This document shows positions 47,701 through 58,637 of a stretch of DNA of 64,000 bases, piece after piece. The stretch's first letter is position 1. Each line of letters opens with the position of its first letter. Both the position numbers and the translations under genes were made by a program. The notes beneath the pieces are model-generated. The model was given only the letters and a program-made list of their open reading frames with translations. It did no database searches and was not told the origin of the DNA. The DNA lies in the NCBI GenBank assembly GCA_003342815.1, contig PTEX01000032.1, positions 2,617,894-2,681,893 of the forward strand. Direction: 5' to 3'. Source of the DNA: Eudromia elegans (Eukaryota > Chordata > Aves > Tinamiformes > Tinamidae).

Positions 47701-50700
47701 GATGCAGTTGACTTTAATCAAATATAAACTTCTTGACGGGAAACACTAAAAAGGGGTTAAACAAACTGTGCTCCAGCAGCATTTTTCTCTCCGCTGACGA
47801 GAAAGGACATCCGGTCAATTGGCTCGGATGCAAATATCTCCGTGAATGTGACGCCAGTCTGGGAAAGGGAAAAGTATCCAAAACAGTTCAAAACTAAGCA
47901 AATTGGAGGCCATTTCAAAGCTCTCCCTGCTTCTCGAAAAGTTACTGTTGCAAAAAGCAAAAGTTTCTCACCAGCAAAAACGCGGCATGCTTCAAAAACA
48001 AATGATTTACCACGTGCCACCTTCACTGCAGCTCTCCCGGCCCTCCAAGGGCAACCGAGGGCAAGGGCAACCTCTCCCTTGCTCACTCAGGTGACAGCAG
48101 ACCTTAGCAGGGGATTTCAGGTACAGAAAGCAGCATAGGGACTTACAGAAGCAGTTTTAAGAATCTGGCCTCAAGAGCATAAGAAATGCTGCAGAGTTTA
48201 AGGCTGGCTGCTAGTGCATATACTAATTTGCAAGATGTGCTAGGTCTCCTAGGGTCTTCAAGACCTAGACAAGGGGAAGAATGTTCCCATATCCAGACAG
48301 CTACAGCAGCCACATCGTGTAAGCCAAACGAGGCAGAAACACATCCCATGTCCAGTTCAAGGTTAGGTAGGAGGAACACACACAACCCTTAGAAGGCAAA
48401 AATTGTCTAGTGGCTTTCAACAAATCACAGACTATAATGCAGATTTATGACTTCAGACGTGGAAAAAGGATTAGAAATCAGAGCATAGAGTATTTGGAGG
48501 CAAGCTGAGCCAGGAGCCCTTCCGAATGGAAAAGACTAACTAGAGGACGCAGCTACCAACACAGCCCGAGAAGAGCTCAGGCCATGAGCAAGCAGACCTT
48601 GCTGCCTTAGCAAGCCTGCTTCATTTTAGAGCAGAGGAAGGACTACTGCAGACATGAAACAGGAGTGGGATTGGAGCAAGCAACACCATGTTACCATAGG
48701 CTTTGAAGCCAAAAGGGAGCAAATCTCTTTTCAAAATACAGAAGATAGGAAACACGGCTTCATTCCCATAAATATTTATATCCTCATGGAGAAAAAGGCT
48801 GAAGGATGAAGAACGAATATGAGCCCGTTAAGAGAGTGACAAGTTGCTTTTAGAAGCCTCTCTGTCCAAAACAGGAAGGCAAGGCAGGCAGAAACCCACT
48901 ACAGTCAATGCAAAAAGAAATGGTTTAGCATCCCTTGGGTGTCTATTCCTACTGTGTTCAAGTCTGGATAGGACCACATGGGAAAAAAATGGGTCTCCAC
49001 CAAACTTCACCTTGTGGGCTTCTAACCATTTTGCACCCTCCACTCCAAAGCTAGTCTACCCTGGGCCCAAATCTCTTGGTGGAAACTACGCATACAAAAT
49101 CCCACTGTACTGTATAGGCTCCTGTCCACATTTTAAACAAGGTCTGACAGCCAAAAGGGCTGTCTGATGCACCCTAAGAACCTATGAAACCATCCAACGG
49201 GCCATTTGCTACACGAAGCGCACTGTATGGCTCGAGTCTTGAAAGTTCTTGACAGCCTTTCCAAGTGAATGATATCATCTAAAGAGCTTAAACACTCAAT
49301 GTTGGGATACAAAGGGGAAATTTGTCATTGGGCAAATATGTAGGCAAATTCACTTTTGCACTAACTAAACAATCAACCCTCTGTTGCAGAAATGACAGGC
49401 TGAAATTCAATGAGCATTCGCTCAACAGCAAGTCCACAAAAGCGCTAGGGAAAAATCATGGGAGATTCAGAGAGAGGAACATGTGGTCCCAGCTCAACAA
49501 CAAAAAGATGCTTTGTGATTATCACCAGATAGCTAATGGTTTTATCAAAGAATTGGTAATTGTTTCATTGAGTTTCTAGCTCCACTGCCACACTTAATTC
49601 ATGAAAAAAAATCAGGCTAAAAAAGTAACAAAAATTTTCAAAACAGGTACCTGTAAAGCCCCTCTCCCCTCTGTGTATCAATATTTAGATTTGGCTTCTC
49701 AAAAACTCTATGGGAAATGCACAAAATGAATTAGAAGTGGAACTCAAGCCCAAACAACACTGAGATATGTTTTGAATTACAAATACAAAATTAGCTTGAA
49801 AATGGAGCTTAGGCTTCTGCATTTCAAATTATTGCAGAAAAATGTATTGAATTTGGCAGAGATCAGATAGAGCATGAGCGCTCCATGACAAACGAGGAGA
49901 GGAGAAACCAAGTCAAGGGGAGCTAGACTTGTCTTACGACTACATCTCAGAGTTTACTACACCAAAATAGCACTAAACCTGATTTTAATCTGAAATATTA
50001 TTCAGCAATAAAACGCATAAATGATGCCTTCAAATAGCTCCTCTCTCTCCAGACTGCCTGTTCCTCAAGACTCTGCAGATTTAGTGCTGCCATCGGGGCC
50101 TCCACAGCCCCCCAAGGACTTGGCAGCGATGCAGTGACATAGCAGGAGCATTGCTGTATGGAGTAAACAGCCAAGCAAAAGGCAGCCTGTGGAAATATCG
50201 CGGGTTGCCAAATCCACCTTGGTTTATTTTCCACCCTTCCCACTTGCTCCCCAGCTCCAAAGAGACTTATCCCATGTTGAATGTCTATTTGGCTCATCTG
50301 CTGCTGGGGAGCTAAGCAGCAGGACAGTGTGGGGAAGGGCCAAGAGGAGGCCTCTGGCTCTACAGCCAAGGATGGGGAGAAATGAAGATTCACATGGAGT
50401 GGAAGAGCTCATGGAGAAACTTGCTTGAACAAGGGGAAGGAGAAAACTACTGTGAAAGTCACTGATTTCTCTTCTCATACAACAGCAAAGGACTGCTCTG
50501 GCACAGCCATCGCCTGCCACAACACTATTTCTGGAGCAATCACAGATGTCAATGACGTCTTGGATGGGATCTCCCACTGTATCTCATCCAAGCTTCCCTA
50601 GTCCCCACCCCACCATGGAAAGGGCTGTGATACAAAGAGAGCCCATCAGGCCTTGAGCCTCCCTTCATTCCCCAAGGATGCAGCTCCCTGCACATGGAAC

Positions 50701-50781
50701 TTTGGAGCACAGACCTCAATCTGCATAGAGTCTCTAAAAACCTATACATGTATCAAAACTTCATGGCACAGGGTGATGCAC

Positions 50782-50797
50782 CTCTCTAGCTAGAGAG
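50782..50797. repeat. Perfect 16-bp palindrome
   Basis: CTCTCTAG followed directly by CTAGAGAG. It lies just before the MIR/tRNA-like segment. Confidence 0.85.
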
Positions 50798-50870
50798 AGG
50801 CAACTTACATATAAGCACGGGACAGGATTCGAACCCACTCTCTGGGACAGGAGGGACCCACTGATTCACA
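50790..50870 (+). mobile_element. Possible MIR or tRNA-derived SINE remnant
   Basis: GGACAGGATTCGAACCCACT resembles the GGGATTCGAACCCA block shared by MIR tails and by the complement of tRNA T-arms. The preceding GAGAGGCAACTTACATATAA loosely fits the MIR core. It is too short and diverged for a firm assignment. It is not an intact tRNA gene, since no acceptor stem or anticodon arm is found. Confidence 0.3.
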
Positions 50871-50959
50871 CCAGTAACTCTCAGCAAGGAGCTTGGTGGT
50901 CAGGAGTGCCAGAACGACCTGCCGAGGGGAAAACCTTCCCACCACCCCCTTGCTACAGG

Positions 50960-51055
50960 TTAGAGCTTATCCCAGAGCAGGGCTCTCACCAAAGCTGCTT
51001 CGATATTTTAGAGCTCATCCCAGCGCAGGGCACTTGCCAAAGCTGTTTAAATATT
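50960..51055. repeat. Tandem duplication, 2 x 48 bp
   Basis: Copy 1 is 50960-51007 and copy 2 is 51008-51055. Both begin TTAGAGCT and end ATATT. There are 8 mismatches in 48 positions by hand alignment (about 83% identity) and no gap. Confidence 0.9.
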
Positions 51056-51240
51056 TACTCGTCTGGCTCCAAGCGGATCCTGCCCCCTTTCAAGTAACGG
51101 AGCCTTCCCCTCTTGCAGGATCCCGTGTGCTGGAGAGAGGGCAGCAAGGCTGCTGCAAACGAATGATAACGAAGTACTGAGCCTGCTATTAAGAGCCTTC
51201 CCGCTCCCATCCTGTCCTCAAAAAACTCCGCTCCCAGCTC

Positions 51241-51266
51241 CGAGGATCAAACGCGAGGATCAAACG
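51241..51266. repeat. Tandem duplication, 2 x 13 bp
   Basis: CGAGGATCAAACG occurs twice without a spacer and without mismatch, followed by a further CGA. Confidence 0.95.
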
Positions 51267-51324
51267 CGATAGCAGCTGGGCTCGAATTCCCCATTGCTGT
51301 AAATCCGGCATGCATTTAATTTTC

Positions 51325-51341
51325 TTTTTTCCCCCCCCCCC
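51325..51341. repeat. T6C11 homopolymer junction
   Basis: A run of T followed by a run of C directly before CAGCTACTG. On the plus strand this resembles an acceptor tract (CCCCCTCAG). The length of the C run may be subject to sequencing error. Confidence 0.85.
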
Positions 51342-52504
51342 TCAGCTACTGCAAGGCCAGAGCGTTTGCACACGCAGCTCCACAACACAGGTCGTGCAAG
51401 GGATGGGGCCACCGAAAAGGTGCAGAACTTCCTACAGAAGCCAGAGCAAACCCCAAGCCTCAGCTTTGGTTTTGGCAAGAATCTCCCGGGCTCTCTCTGC
51501 TTTCCAAGAGCCATCGGGGCAGGAGATGAAGGGCAGAACTTCTCTGGGGAAGATCCCGAGGAAAGTTGCACCGCTTGGGGGCATCACGCTCCAAAGCTTT
51601 AGCAGCGGTCCCCATGTGCAGAATTGGGATTACAGTGATTAGATGCATCAAATTATCCTCCGCAGCATACAACAAATAACGCTAATGGTAGGGATAATGT
51701 CAAGCAGAATTACACTGGATTTTAAACAGCACTGATAGTACATGTTAAGCAGACATATAATTAGCACTGTGGCGCCTCGATAATATTAATAACATTGCTA
51801 ATTACACTGATATAAATAGTGAGGTTAATTGTCACAAAACATCGGTAGCGGCTTCTCAAAGATATCCCTCAAACCACGCCACCATTTGGCAGCACTCTGG
51901 CACCGGGGCTGGACGAGACCACAGCAAAACACTTCCAAGACTAGGAATGAAGCGTGAATGGGTTCCTTGCCATAGACCTTCCAATTTAGGTGCATCAATT
52001 ACCCCCTGATGCCCCTTGGTCACCCCGAAGACAGGGCCAGGACCGCTGTGCTTGAGGCAGAAGAGACCTAGGGGGTGGTGGGAATATTCCTGGAGCCTCC
52101 ATCCGTGTCCAGCTGTGCAAACAAAGTGACAAACGGGGACGATTAACCACAATGTGCCCTGCGGGAGCCTTAACATCTAACGTGCAGTTGCTTCTTGCCA
52201 TTAGGCTGCTTTGTTAAGTGGAAGGGCTGGCGTTATTCCCCCCGCAGGGCAGGGGAACGCTGGGACTGCTCCGGTGGCCTCTCAAGTATCCCAGCCCGGA
52301 TGGGGAGCAGGAAGCAGGGAGGGACTGGGATATCACGTCCCCTCCACCCTAGGCTGCAGGACCTGTTTTACTGTGGATACACGAGGAACTCAACCCAAGT
52401 TCTCTCCTTATCTGGCTCCTGCTGTGCTGCTGGCTGGATGGGGGGGCATCCCAGTGCATCGATGCCACAATCCCAGCACCTGCCTGTGTACGGAGGAGAC
52501 ACAG

Positions 52505-52815
52505 AGGCCGTGAGAAAGCCTGAGGAGCACCCTTGGGTTTCTCCTCCACGCTCCCGTCCGCGGCATGCGGCTGAGCGGAGCGGGGGCGAGCGGCAAGCCC
52601 TGCCAAAGCGCCGAGACGGAGGCGAAGCCACGGGTTTCTCTTGGAAGCAGATACAAGGCAGCAGGCGGCTGCCCAGGACGGGGCTGATTTTGGCTGATGC
52701 GCTGCTTGTGTTTAAGACACAGCGAGACACTTAGCGCCGGAGACGGAGATCTTGCGATAAGCGCACACCGGCACAGCCTCAGCCGCGGGGTAAACGCACC
52801 GACGGCGGCGGAGCG
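52505..52815. promoter_or_regulatory. CpG island inside MID2 intron 1
   Basis: By hand count about 33 CpG dinucleotides fall in roughly 310 bp of about 63% GC, close to or above the number expected from base content. The surrounding intron is CpG-poor. The densest parts are 52553-52625 and 52725-52815 (CGACGGCGGCGGAGCG near 52800). In birds such islands usually mark promoters. It sits between the RING exon (beyond 64000) and exon C2, so it may be an internal or antisense promoter. I see no clear first exon with a strong donor on either strand. Confidence 0.6.
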
Positions 52816-54003
52816 AGAACACTTTAACTCCTTGTGCAGCCGAGAGCATAGGAAAATCCCATCCCCCTGCCTTCCCGGTCCCCTGGCTGCTATCTTTGGC
52901 AATAAAAACATAGAAATAATTCCTGGAAACTCCTAGGAACATCAAGAAGCTGCATTACCCGTTAGTGTTCTCTCCAGCCACTGGGGATTGGGGAATGGAA
53001 ACCGGAGAGATGCTCCTGATTCCCCCACAGCTCCCGAGTGACCCAGTGCTCTTTGCTGAAGCCTTTCCGAAAGCCACCACACAGTGAAAGGACAAAATTC
53101 AACCAGGAAAGTTTGTTCAGAGCATTACAACATCTGGAAAATGCAGAAGGGAGGAACTGCTAGAGCCTCCAAGGCAAGCGCAAGGACGTCTCATCATGCC
53201 AAGACCTGTTTCGGCTGCTTTAAAATTGGCTCAAAGCTTTCCTGAGGAAGCACAAAGCTGCCATCGTTCTTCCTTGCTTTCTCAGGAAAAACTCACAAAA
53301 ACAGTTCAGCCATTTTTCATAGTAAGAGATGGAAACTGCAGGAAGAGCCCTAAAATTTCAGTTATTTCCCTAGAAAACTCCAAGGAGCCCTCCCTGCAGG
53401 CAAACTGAAGTTAACACAGCACCTTCTCTATTCTTATGGAAAAACCCAAGTGCCTCTGAGCTTCCATGAAGCCGGGGCTCTGTCTCCAAAGATTTTTGCC
53501 GGCACCAAGTGCCTGCTCAGAGCCGCACCGGTAAACGCAGCTGGGGATGTGGAGTGCGACGTCCTCCAGCTCGGGACCCGCGGGCAGACCAGGCTTTGGG
53601 AAACCAAGCCCAGCTCCAGCAGACAGAGCAGAGCCCCAGATCACCGGGTTTATGCAAACCCGTCATTTTGCTCATCTGCGCTTGCAGATGCACGGGGCTG
53701 CCAAGGCCCCAGCATTCAAACCTGATGAGTCAGAACCCAGGCAAGTCATGAGACCGTCGAAAAAATCCGGAGACTTTCAGAAAAAATAAATAAACCCATT
53801 GTGGGCACCCTTTTCTTTGCCTTCTATGTCTTTTTCAGCCTTTGGAGTGCATTTGAGTCAGCGCTGGAGCTTCAGGATAATACCCCAACCTCTCTCCACA
53901 CACTTTATATTTCCTGGGGAATGCATGGGGAGGTTCTTATGTAGTCTCTGCTGCTCAAAGGATGGGCTTTCCAGAAAACACCAGCCCACCACAAAAACAT
54001 TCA

Positions 54004-54020
54004 AATAATAATAATAATAA
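54004..54020. repeat. (AAT)n microsatellite
   Basis: About five ATA/AAT units in intron 1. Confidence 0.9.
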
Positions 54021-54407
54021 AGAGCAAAAAAACCTCCAAATGATACAAATCATCCCAACCTCACCTTGGCTCACGCTCCTCTGCTGAGTAAAGTAGCTGG
54101 AATGCAAAGGCCCTCCCTATCTTCATCTGAGGGACCCAAGCCACCACCTTCAGCAGGACCAGGGTACTATAATAAAGCACCGGCAGGGGAAAGAGGCTCC
54201 CTGCCTCCTTCCAGCACCGCACGCCAGGCAGGCAGCCCGCCCTCCTCCAGCTCTCCGCAGCAGCTTTCCTTCCCTGCACGCTAACCAGCGGCTCAAAAGA
54301 CTCCTTCATAATTTAGCAGTGTCGAGGCACAATAATAAAACCACCTCATTGATCTTCCTGGCAGGGACCTCCACAAAGAGGCTTGCTCAGAAAACCTTTA
54401 TCTAGGA

Positions 54408-54429
54408 TTTTTTTTTTTTCTTTTTTTTT
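54408..54429. repeat. Poly-T tract
   Basis: Two T runs split by one C. Similar short tracts lie at 54813-54831 and near 54592. Confidence 0.9.
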
Positions 54430-56374
54430 CCCCATCTCATCATCTTTCTTTAAAAGCTAATCTTTGCTAAGGGGAACTTCTTGTTCCCTCTGACACCGCT
54501 AATATACATGCTGGCAAGCACGTCTGCAAACATACATCTTCTATAGGAGGCCTTGCCACAGCCTTTGAAACCAGAAGCAATCAGCATTGAATTTTTTTTT
54601 TCAACCTGAAACCATTTTAAAAAGGAACTAATCGAACACTAAATAACTCCGCAAGGTGTAAGGCATCTTCCCGCTTGCTCACGAAGCATCACCCAAGGTT
54701 GAGAAAAGCTTGGCCATGGATAATGTGCAAGACAAACGCCACGGCTCTGCATAACTAGGATTTAAATCCTGACCAAAGCTGTCACTTTTATTGCTTGTTT
54801 CACCCCTTGTCCTTTTTTTTCTTTTTTTTTTGCTCTATCTTTCTTTGTGCTCCAGCTCAATGCCTGTCAGTGACCTCTCTGTAGTGCCCGGCAGCAAGCG
54901 CTGGTCATTATTCCCATGGGAGGTGATTCCTGCCTTTTCCACAGCTCATGGCTGCTCTGCTTCCCTTAGTATAACCAATAGCACTTGGCTGCTCGGAATA
55001 GTGGTGCTCGCGTAAGGAGAAAAGGGGAAGACACTGGAGTGTCCAACCCTGTCCGCTGCTATCATATCTCTCCATTCATAACATCCGTAGATGCTAATTA
55101 CAATAAATCAATATCTCACTTTACAGGCTCTTTGCTTCAGTTTTTCTATTTCTCTAGGGTGGAAGCAAGCAAGTCCTGATTCCTGGCAAGAAGGTGAGAA
55201 TTGCTCCTAGTGGTCGGGTGCTACCAGGCAAAGTCTCATGACAAACTGGGTTGGTTAGATGGAAGCGGGGCCATTACTGAATGCTGCGGATGTGTCCTGC
55301 CATGCTTTGGCCTCCAAAGTTTACATCCTCATCCATCTCTCCTTCACTGCCTCTTTTTTAATAACAGGAAGAATGACAATCCTTGGTCAAGCACAACTGC
55401 ACTAGGTATATTGAAGGTACTGCTAGAAGCACTTGCAACACTGAACAGAAAATTCCGAAGTTTTAAGGAATCCTCCCCCATTCCATCCTATTTTAGACCC
55501 AAAAGGACCTGTTTGGCATCAGCAAGAACCTCCTGCATTGCAGGAACTGCAGAACCCAGCAAATCTGGGGTCTCCTCCACTTGGTCAGGGGCCTGGGCGA
55601 GAAAAACAGCCAAGCTTGGGAGGATCCTGCCAGGGTGTTTCCCCAAACATCCCTATTCACAGATGAAAAATGTTTTGTCATAAATCTCCCAGCCCACTCA
55701 CTTAACCATATTGCGCATTATGTAAAGCCCAAACTGCCAGATTTGTGTGCTCTGGCACTTGGGACGTATAGCCCATCTGTTACAAAAAACACCCTGTGAA
55801 GAAGGTCTGTGGGGACACGCACCGGGTCTCCTAAGGATTTACCACGTCAACTGCTTGCCCTTGCCACCAAAGGCCACCTAGCAGAGAAGAAAAATGCGAC
55901 TTTCCCATTATTTCTCTAAATCACTGCTTCAAAACCGTTCTGAGAAGAGCTGCATCCTGCAAGAGAGGTCCTTCCCCAGAGAGAAAAGGGTTCAACCCTG
56001 TCATTGTATTAAAACACCAAGCTTTAAAATAAAAGATGCCACAGTGCTCACTGCTCCCAAGGCAAATCCAGATAGGTAAAGGACAGTTAAGGTTTTGGTT
56101 TTTTAGGGATCACTATAATGAAAATGAATGCAGGCCCATTATACTAACTTACACAGTAATTTGTAGAAAATGTTGTGTGTCCAAGGAGGAAATCTCTACA
56201 GGACACGTTCTCCATCTAGCAGAGACGTGCAAATTCACGTGTCAACATTTTTCCAGTTAAAGGAATCACTGTCTTTTGGAATTAAATAACCCACAAACAC
56301 AGGGGACAAGAGGGGCTAGAGGGATGACAGGGAAATTCCTGGTCTGGCAGGGCTTGCACCATCCTTCCAGCGAG

Positions 56375-56445
56375 TGCAAGCAGGAGGCTGGACTAAGCGA
56401 CCTCCCGAGGGCCCTTCCAACCCAAATCCTCCTCCGATTGTGCCA
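56375..56445 (+). mobile_element. CR1 LINE fragment, 3' end
   Basis: CAGGAGGCTGGACTAAGCGA, then CCTCCCGAGGGCCCTTCCAA and CCCAAAT match the conserved CR1 3' end (usually GGTTGGACTAGATGACCTCC followed by GGTCCCTTCCAACC). The terminal octamer repeats are degraded. The homology may reach back to about 56325. Confidence 0.8.
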
Positions 56446-57349
56446 TTCGCTTCTCCCAGAAGAGCAAGTCAACCCATCCAACGGGCAAGACGGATTTGAG
56501 CTCAGACATGTTCCTTGGCAAACCCTGCGACAACACGCAGAGGCAAGTAATTTTTTAAGGTGCAGAACCAATCCTCTCCTCCAAGCAAAAGCGACCACCG
56601 AGATGGCAGAGAGAACAGGAGGAAGTCACGTCTCTGTGCCGACTCCTTTTCCCCTGCTTTTGTCTTGGAAATTGGTCCCAATGGGAACAGGGGGACACAG
56701 ATCACACCGGGGATGATTCCCACACTGGCTTCCCTTCCTTTTCCAAGGATCTGGTTCCATATAAGAATGGCTCTTTTTCCTGTGCTGTCATACTAAAAGC
56801 CCTCAGCTTCCTCACCCAGGACACCACTGCACGTTGGAGCGGAGGAGCTGGTTTTGTTGATAATTTATGAGACAATTTATTTCAATGACGCGCTTGACTG
56901 CAGCACCTCACTAGGGGCTGTGTGTTATCAGCAGGCTGAAGAGGTGCCAAGACTTGTGTAAGCTGCAGCAGCAAGGGATGAAATATGGAAATGAGGGCCA
57001 CAAAGTGGAAAGCAATGACAGGAAGGCGAAGGGAAGGAAGCGTGGGCAGGCTCGGATGTGCTGAAGCAGGACATTTCAGTGGCTTAATGGAAAGGCTGAC
57101 CCACACTGACTTTCAGGGGGAGGTTCTGGCTCCCAAAGGACACATGAGGAGCCTACCCATCCGTGAGTTTGTGTGTCCTTATCTTGAGCAAATCCCTCGA
57201 AGGCTGCACAAGGGGCATGGCACACACTGAAGTACTGCAACTAAGGTTCCCAGCATTGGGACACCCAAGGGCACCGTCCCACTAATGCCCACCCTGCACC
57301 TCAACAAAGCGGCACAGATCAGCGGCAGGATCAAGGAGCAGCATTCACT

Positions 57350-57440
57350 GTTACCCCAGAAGACATGACTGACGGGAAAGAGATTGAGGGAGATCAGAAT
57401 CTCCCTGATTGAGTCCCTGATCAGGGAGAACTGATCAGGA
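57350..57440. repeat. Palindrome cluster around TGATCA
   Basis: TCCCTGATCAGGGA (57414-57427) is a perfect 14-bp palindrome. CTGATCAG recurs at 57431-57438, and further GAGATCAG and CCCTGATT units lie just before. The units can pair with one another in several registers. Confidence 0.8.
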
Positions 57441-57466
57441 CAAACACAAGGCTGTGTCCAACCTCT

Positions 57467-57486
57467 CCAACCAACCAACCAACCAA
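57467..57486. repeat. (CCAA)5 microsatellite
   Basis: Five perfect CCAA units in intron 1. Confidence 0.95.
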
Positions 57487-58116
57487 GAGGTTGTCCAACT
57501 CCAACCTCTAGCAAGCTGGGATGGATGCAAGACTTTCACGATGGACTACATGATCTATCCAGCTTCAGCCCAAGTTTGCAACGGTTATGTCAAGCGAGTC
57601 AAACGTGCCTCTCAAGCGAGGAGTAACTGCAAATTCCACCTTTCCACTTGCCAACTGAGTATGAGACGGTGCAGACAGACACTCTTGGCCAGTTACTTCC
57701 TGGCACTGCACCCTCTTTGCAAATGATGGCTCTGAAGAGTCCTTGAGCTTTCCAGCATACCAAGCGAGCAGTTGCTTGCCACAGATTTCACTTCTGTCGG
57801 CACAATAACAGTGTTGCCTGCACACCCTGCATCCTGCCCCGTCTGTCTTTTGGTGCCTGATGTAGGATGCCAAACCTGCTGCTTCTCTTGGATGGGACCC
57901 CCACATTTTGTCACTGGTGCTGCCAAAGAACTCCAAGGCACTGCCAAGAGGTCTCTGCAGAACATTTTCTTAAGGGTGAAGAACGTGTGGACCAATGCAC
58001 CCAATTTAGCTGACCAAAATACCCCTATAAAAGCCCTGCATTGCCTATCAAGACTTACTCTGGAGCTCAGCAAGTGACATGTTTAATTGTTAGTGTGGGC
58101 TTGGGGTTATTCTTTT

Positions 58117-58136
58117 ACATATATATATGTATATAC
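58117..58136. repeat. (AT)n tract with palindrome
   Basis: ACATATATATATGT is self-complementary and sits within a short TA-rich run. Confidence 0.85.
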
Positions 58137-58589
58137 TAAATCAGCACAGCTGCTGTCATCTTATATCACCAAGAGAACAGCAAACAGATTGCAGGAGACC
58201 AGTAATTTTATCTCTGTGCTTCCTGTTTAAAATAAAATAAAAAGCCAAAGCTGCGAAAAGCCTTTTGCAATACACCGCTTCCCCCCTCCCTGTTTCCCAA
58301 CTGGTCCCACACACATTTCCTGCTGGAAAGGCCAAGGGATACTACAATCGCCAGTACATTAGATAAACCCTGGCTAGCTTTTCATCAAGAGATAATGCAG
58401 CACATCCGGGCCACTGCTTGGGCTCCCAGCCAGCGCCCTGCCAATGATCCCGCTGATGCTCCACTTAACAAGAAAGGGGTGGTGGTGGCACAAGGCAAGT
58501 CAAGGCCTTGATGGAGAGGGTACAGATGTCACCACATGGAGGGTGTTTCAGGAATGCTTAGGGTTGAACATCCCATGACAAAGATGCAA

Positions 58590-58637
58590 ACACTAGGAAA
58601 TGTATACCTCGTTACACTAGGAAAAGCATACCTCGTT
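58590..58637. repeat. Tandem duplication, 2 x 24 bp
   Basis: Copies at 58590-58613 and 58614-58637 both start ACACTAGGAAA and end ATACCTCGTT. They differ at 2 of 24 positions, suggesting a fairly recent duplication. Confidence 0.92.

Noticed and set aside
50815-50870. tRNA gene on the minus strand
   Set aside because: Only a T-arm-like segment is present, with mostly wobble pairs in its stem. No acceptor stem, D-arm or anticodon arm could be placed.
52195-52911. Long frames on both strands over the CpG island (179 codons plus, 167 codons minus)
   Set aside because: Stop codons are rare in GC-rich DNA, and both strands being open at once is typical of that effect. The peptides are rich in Arg, Pro, Ala and Ser with no motif.
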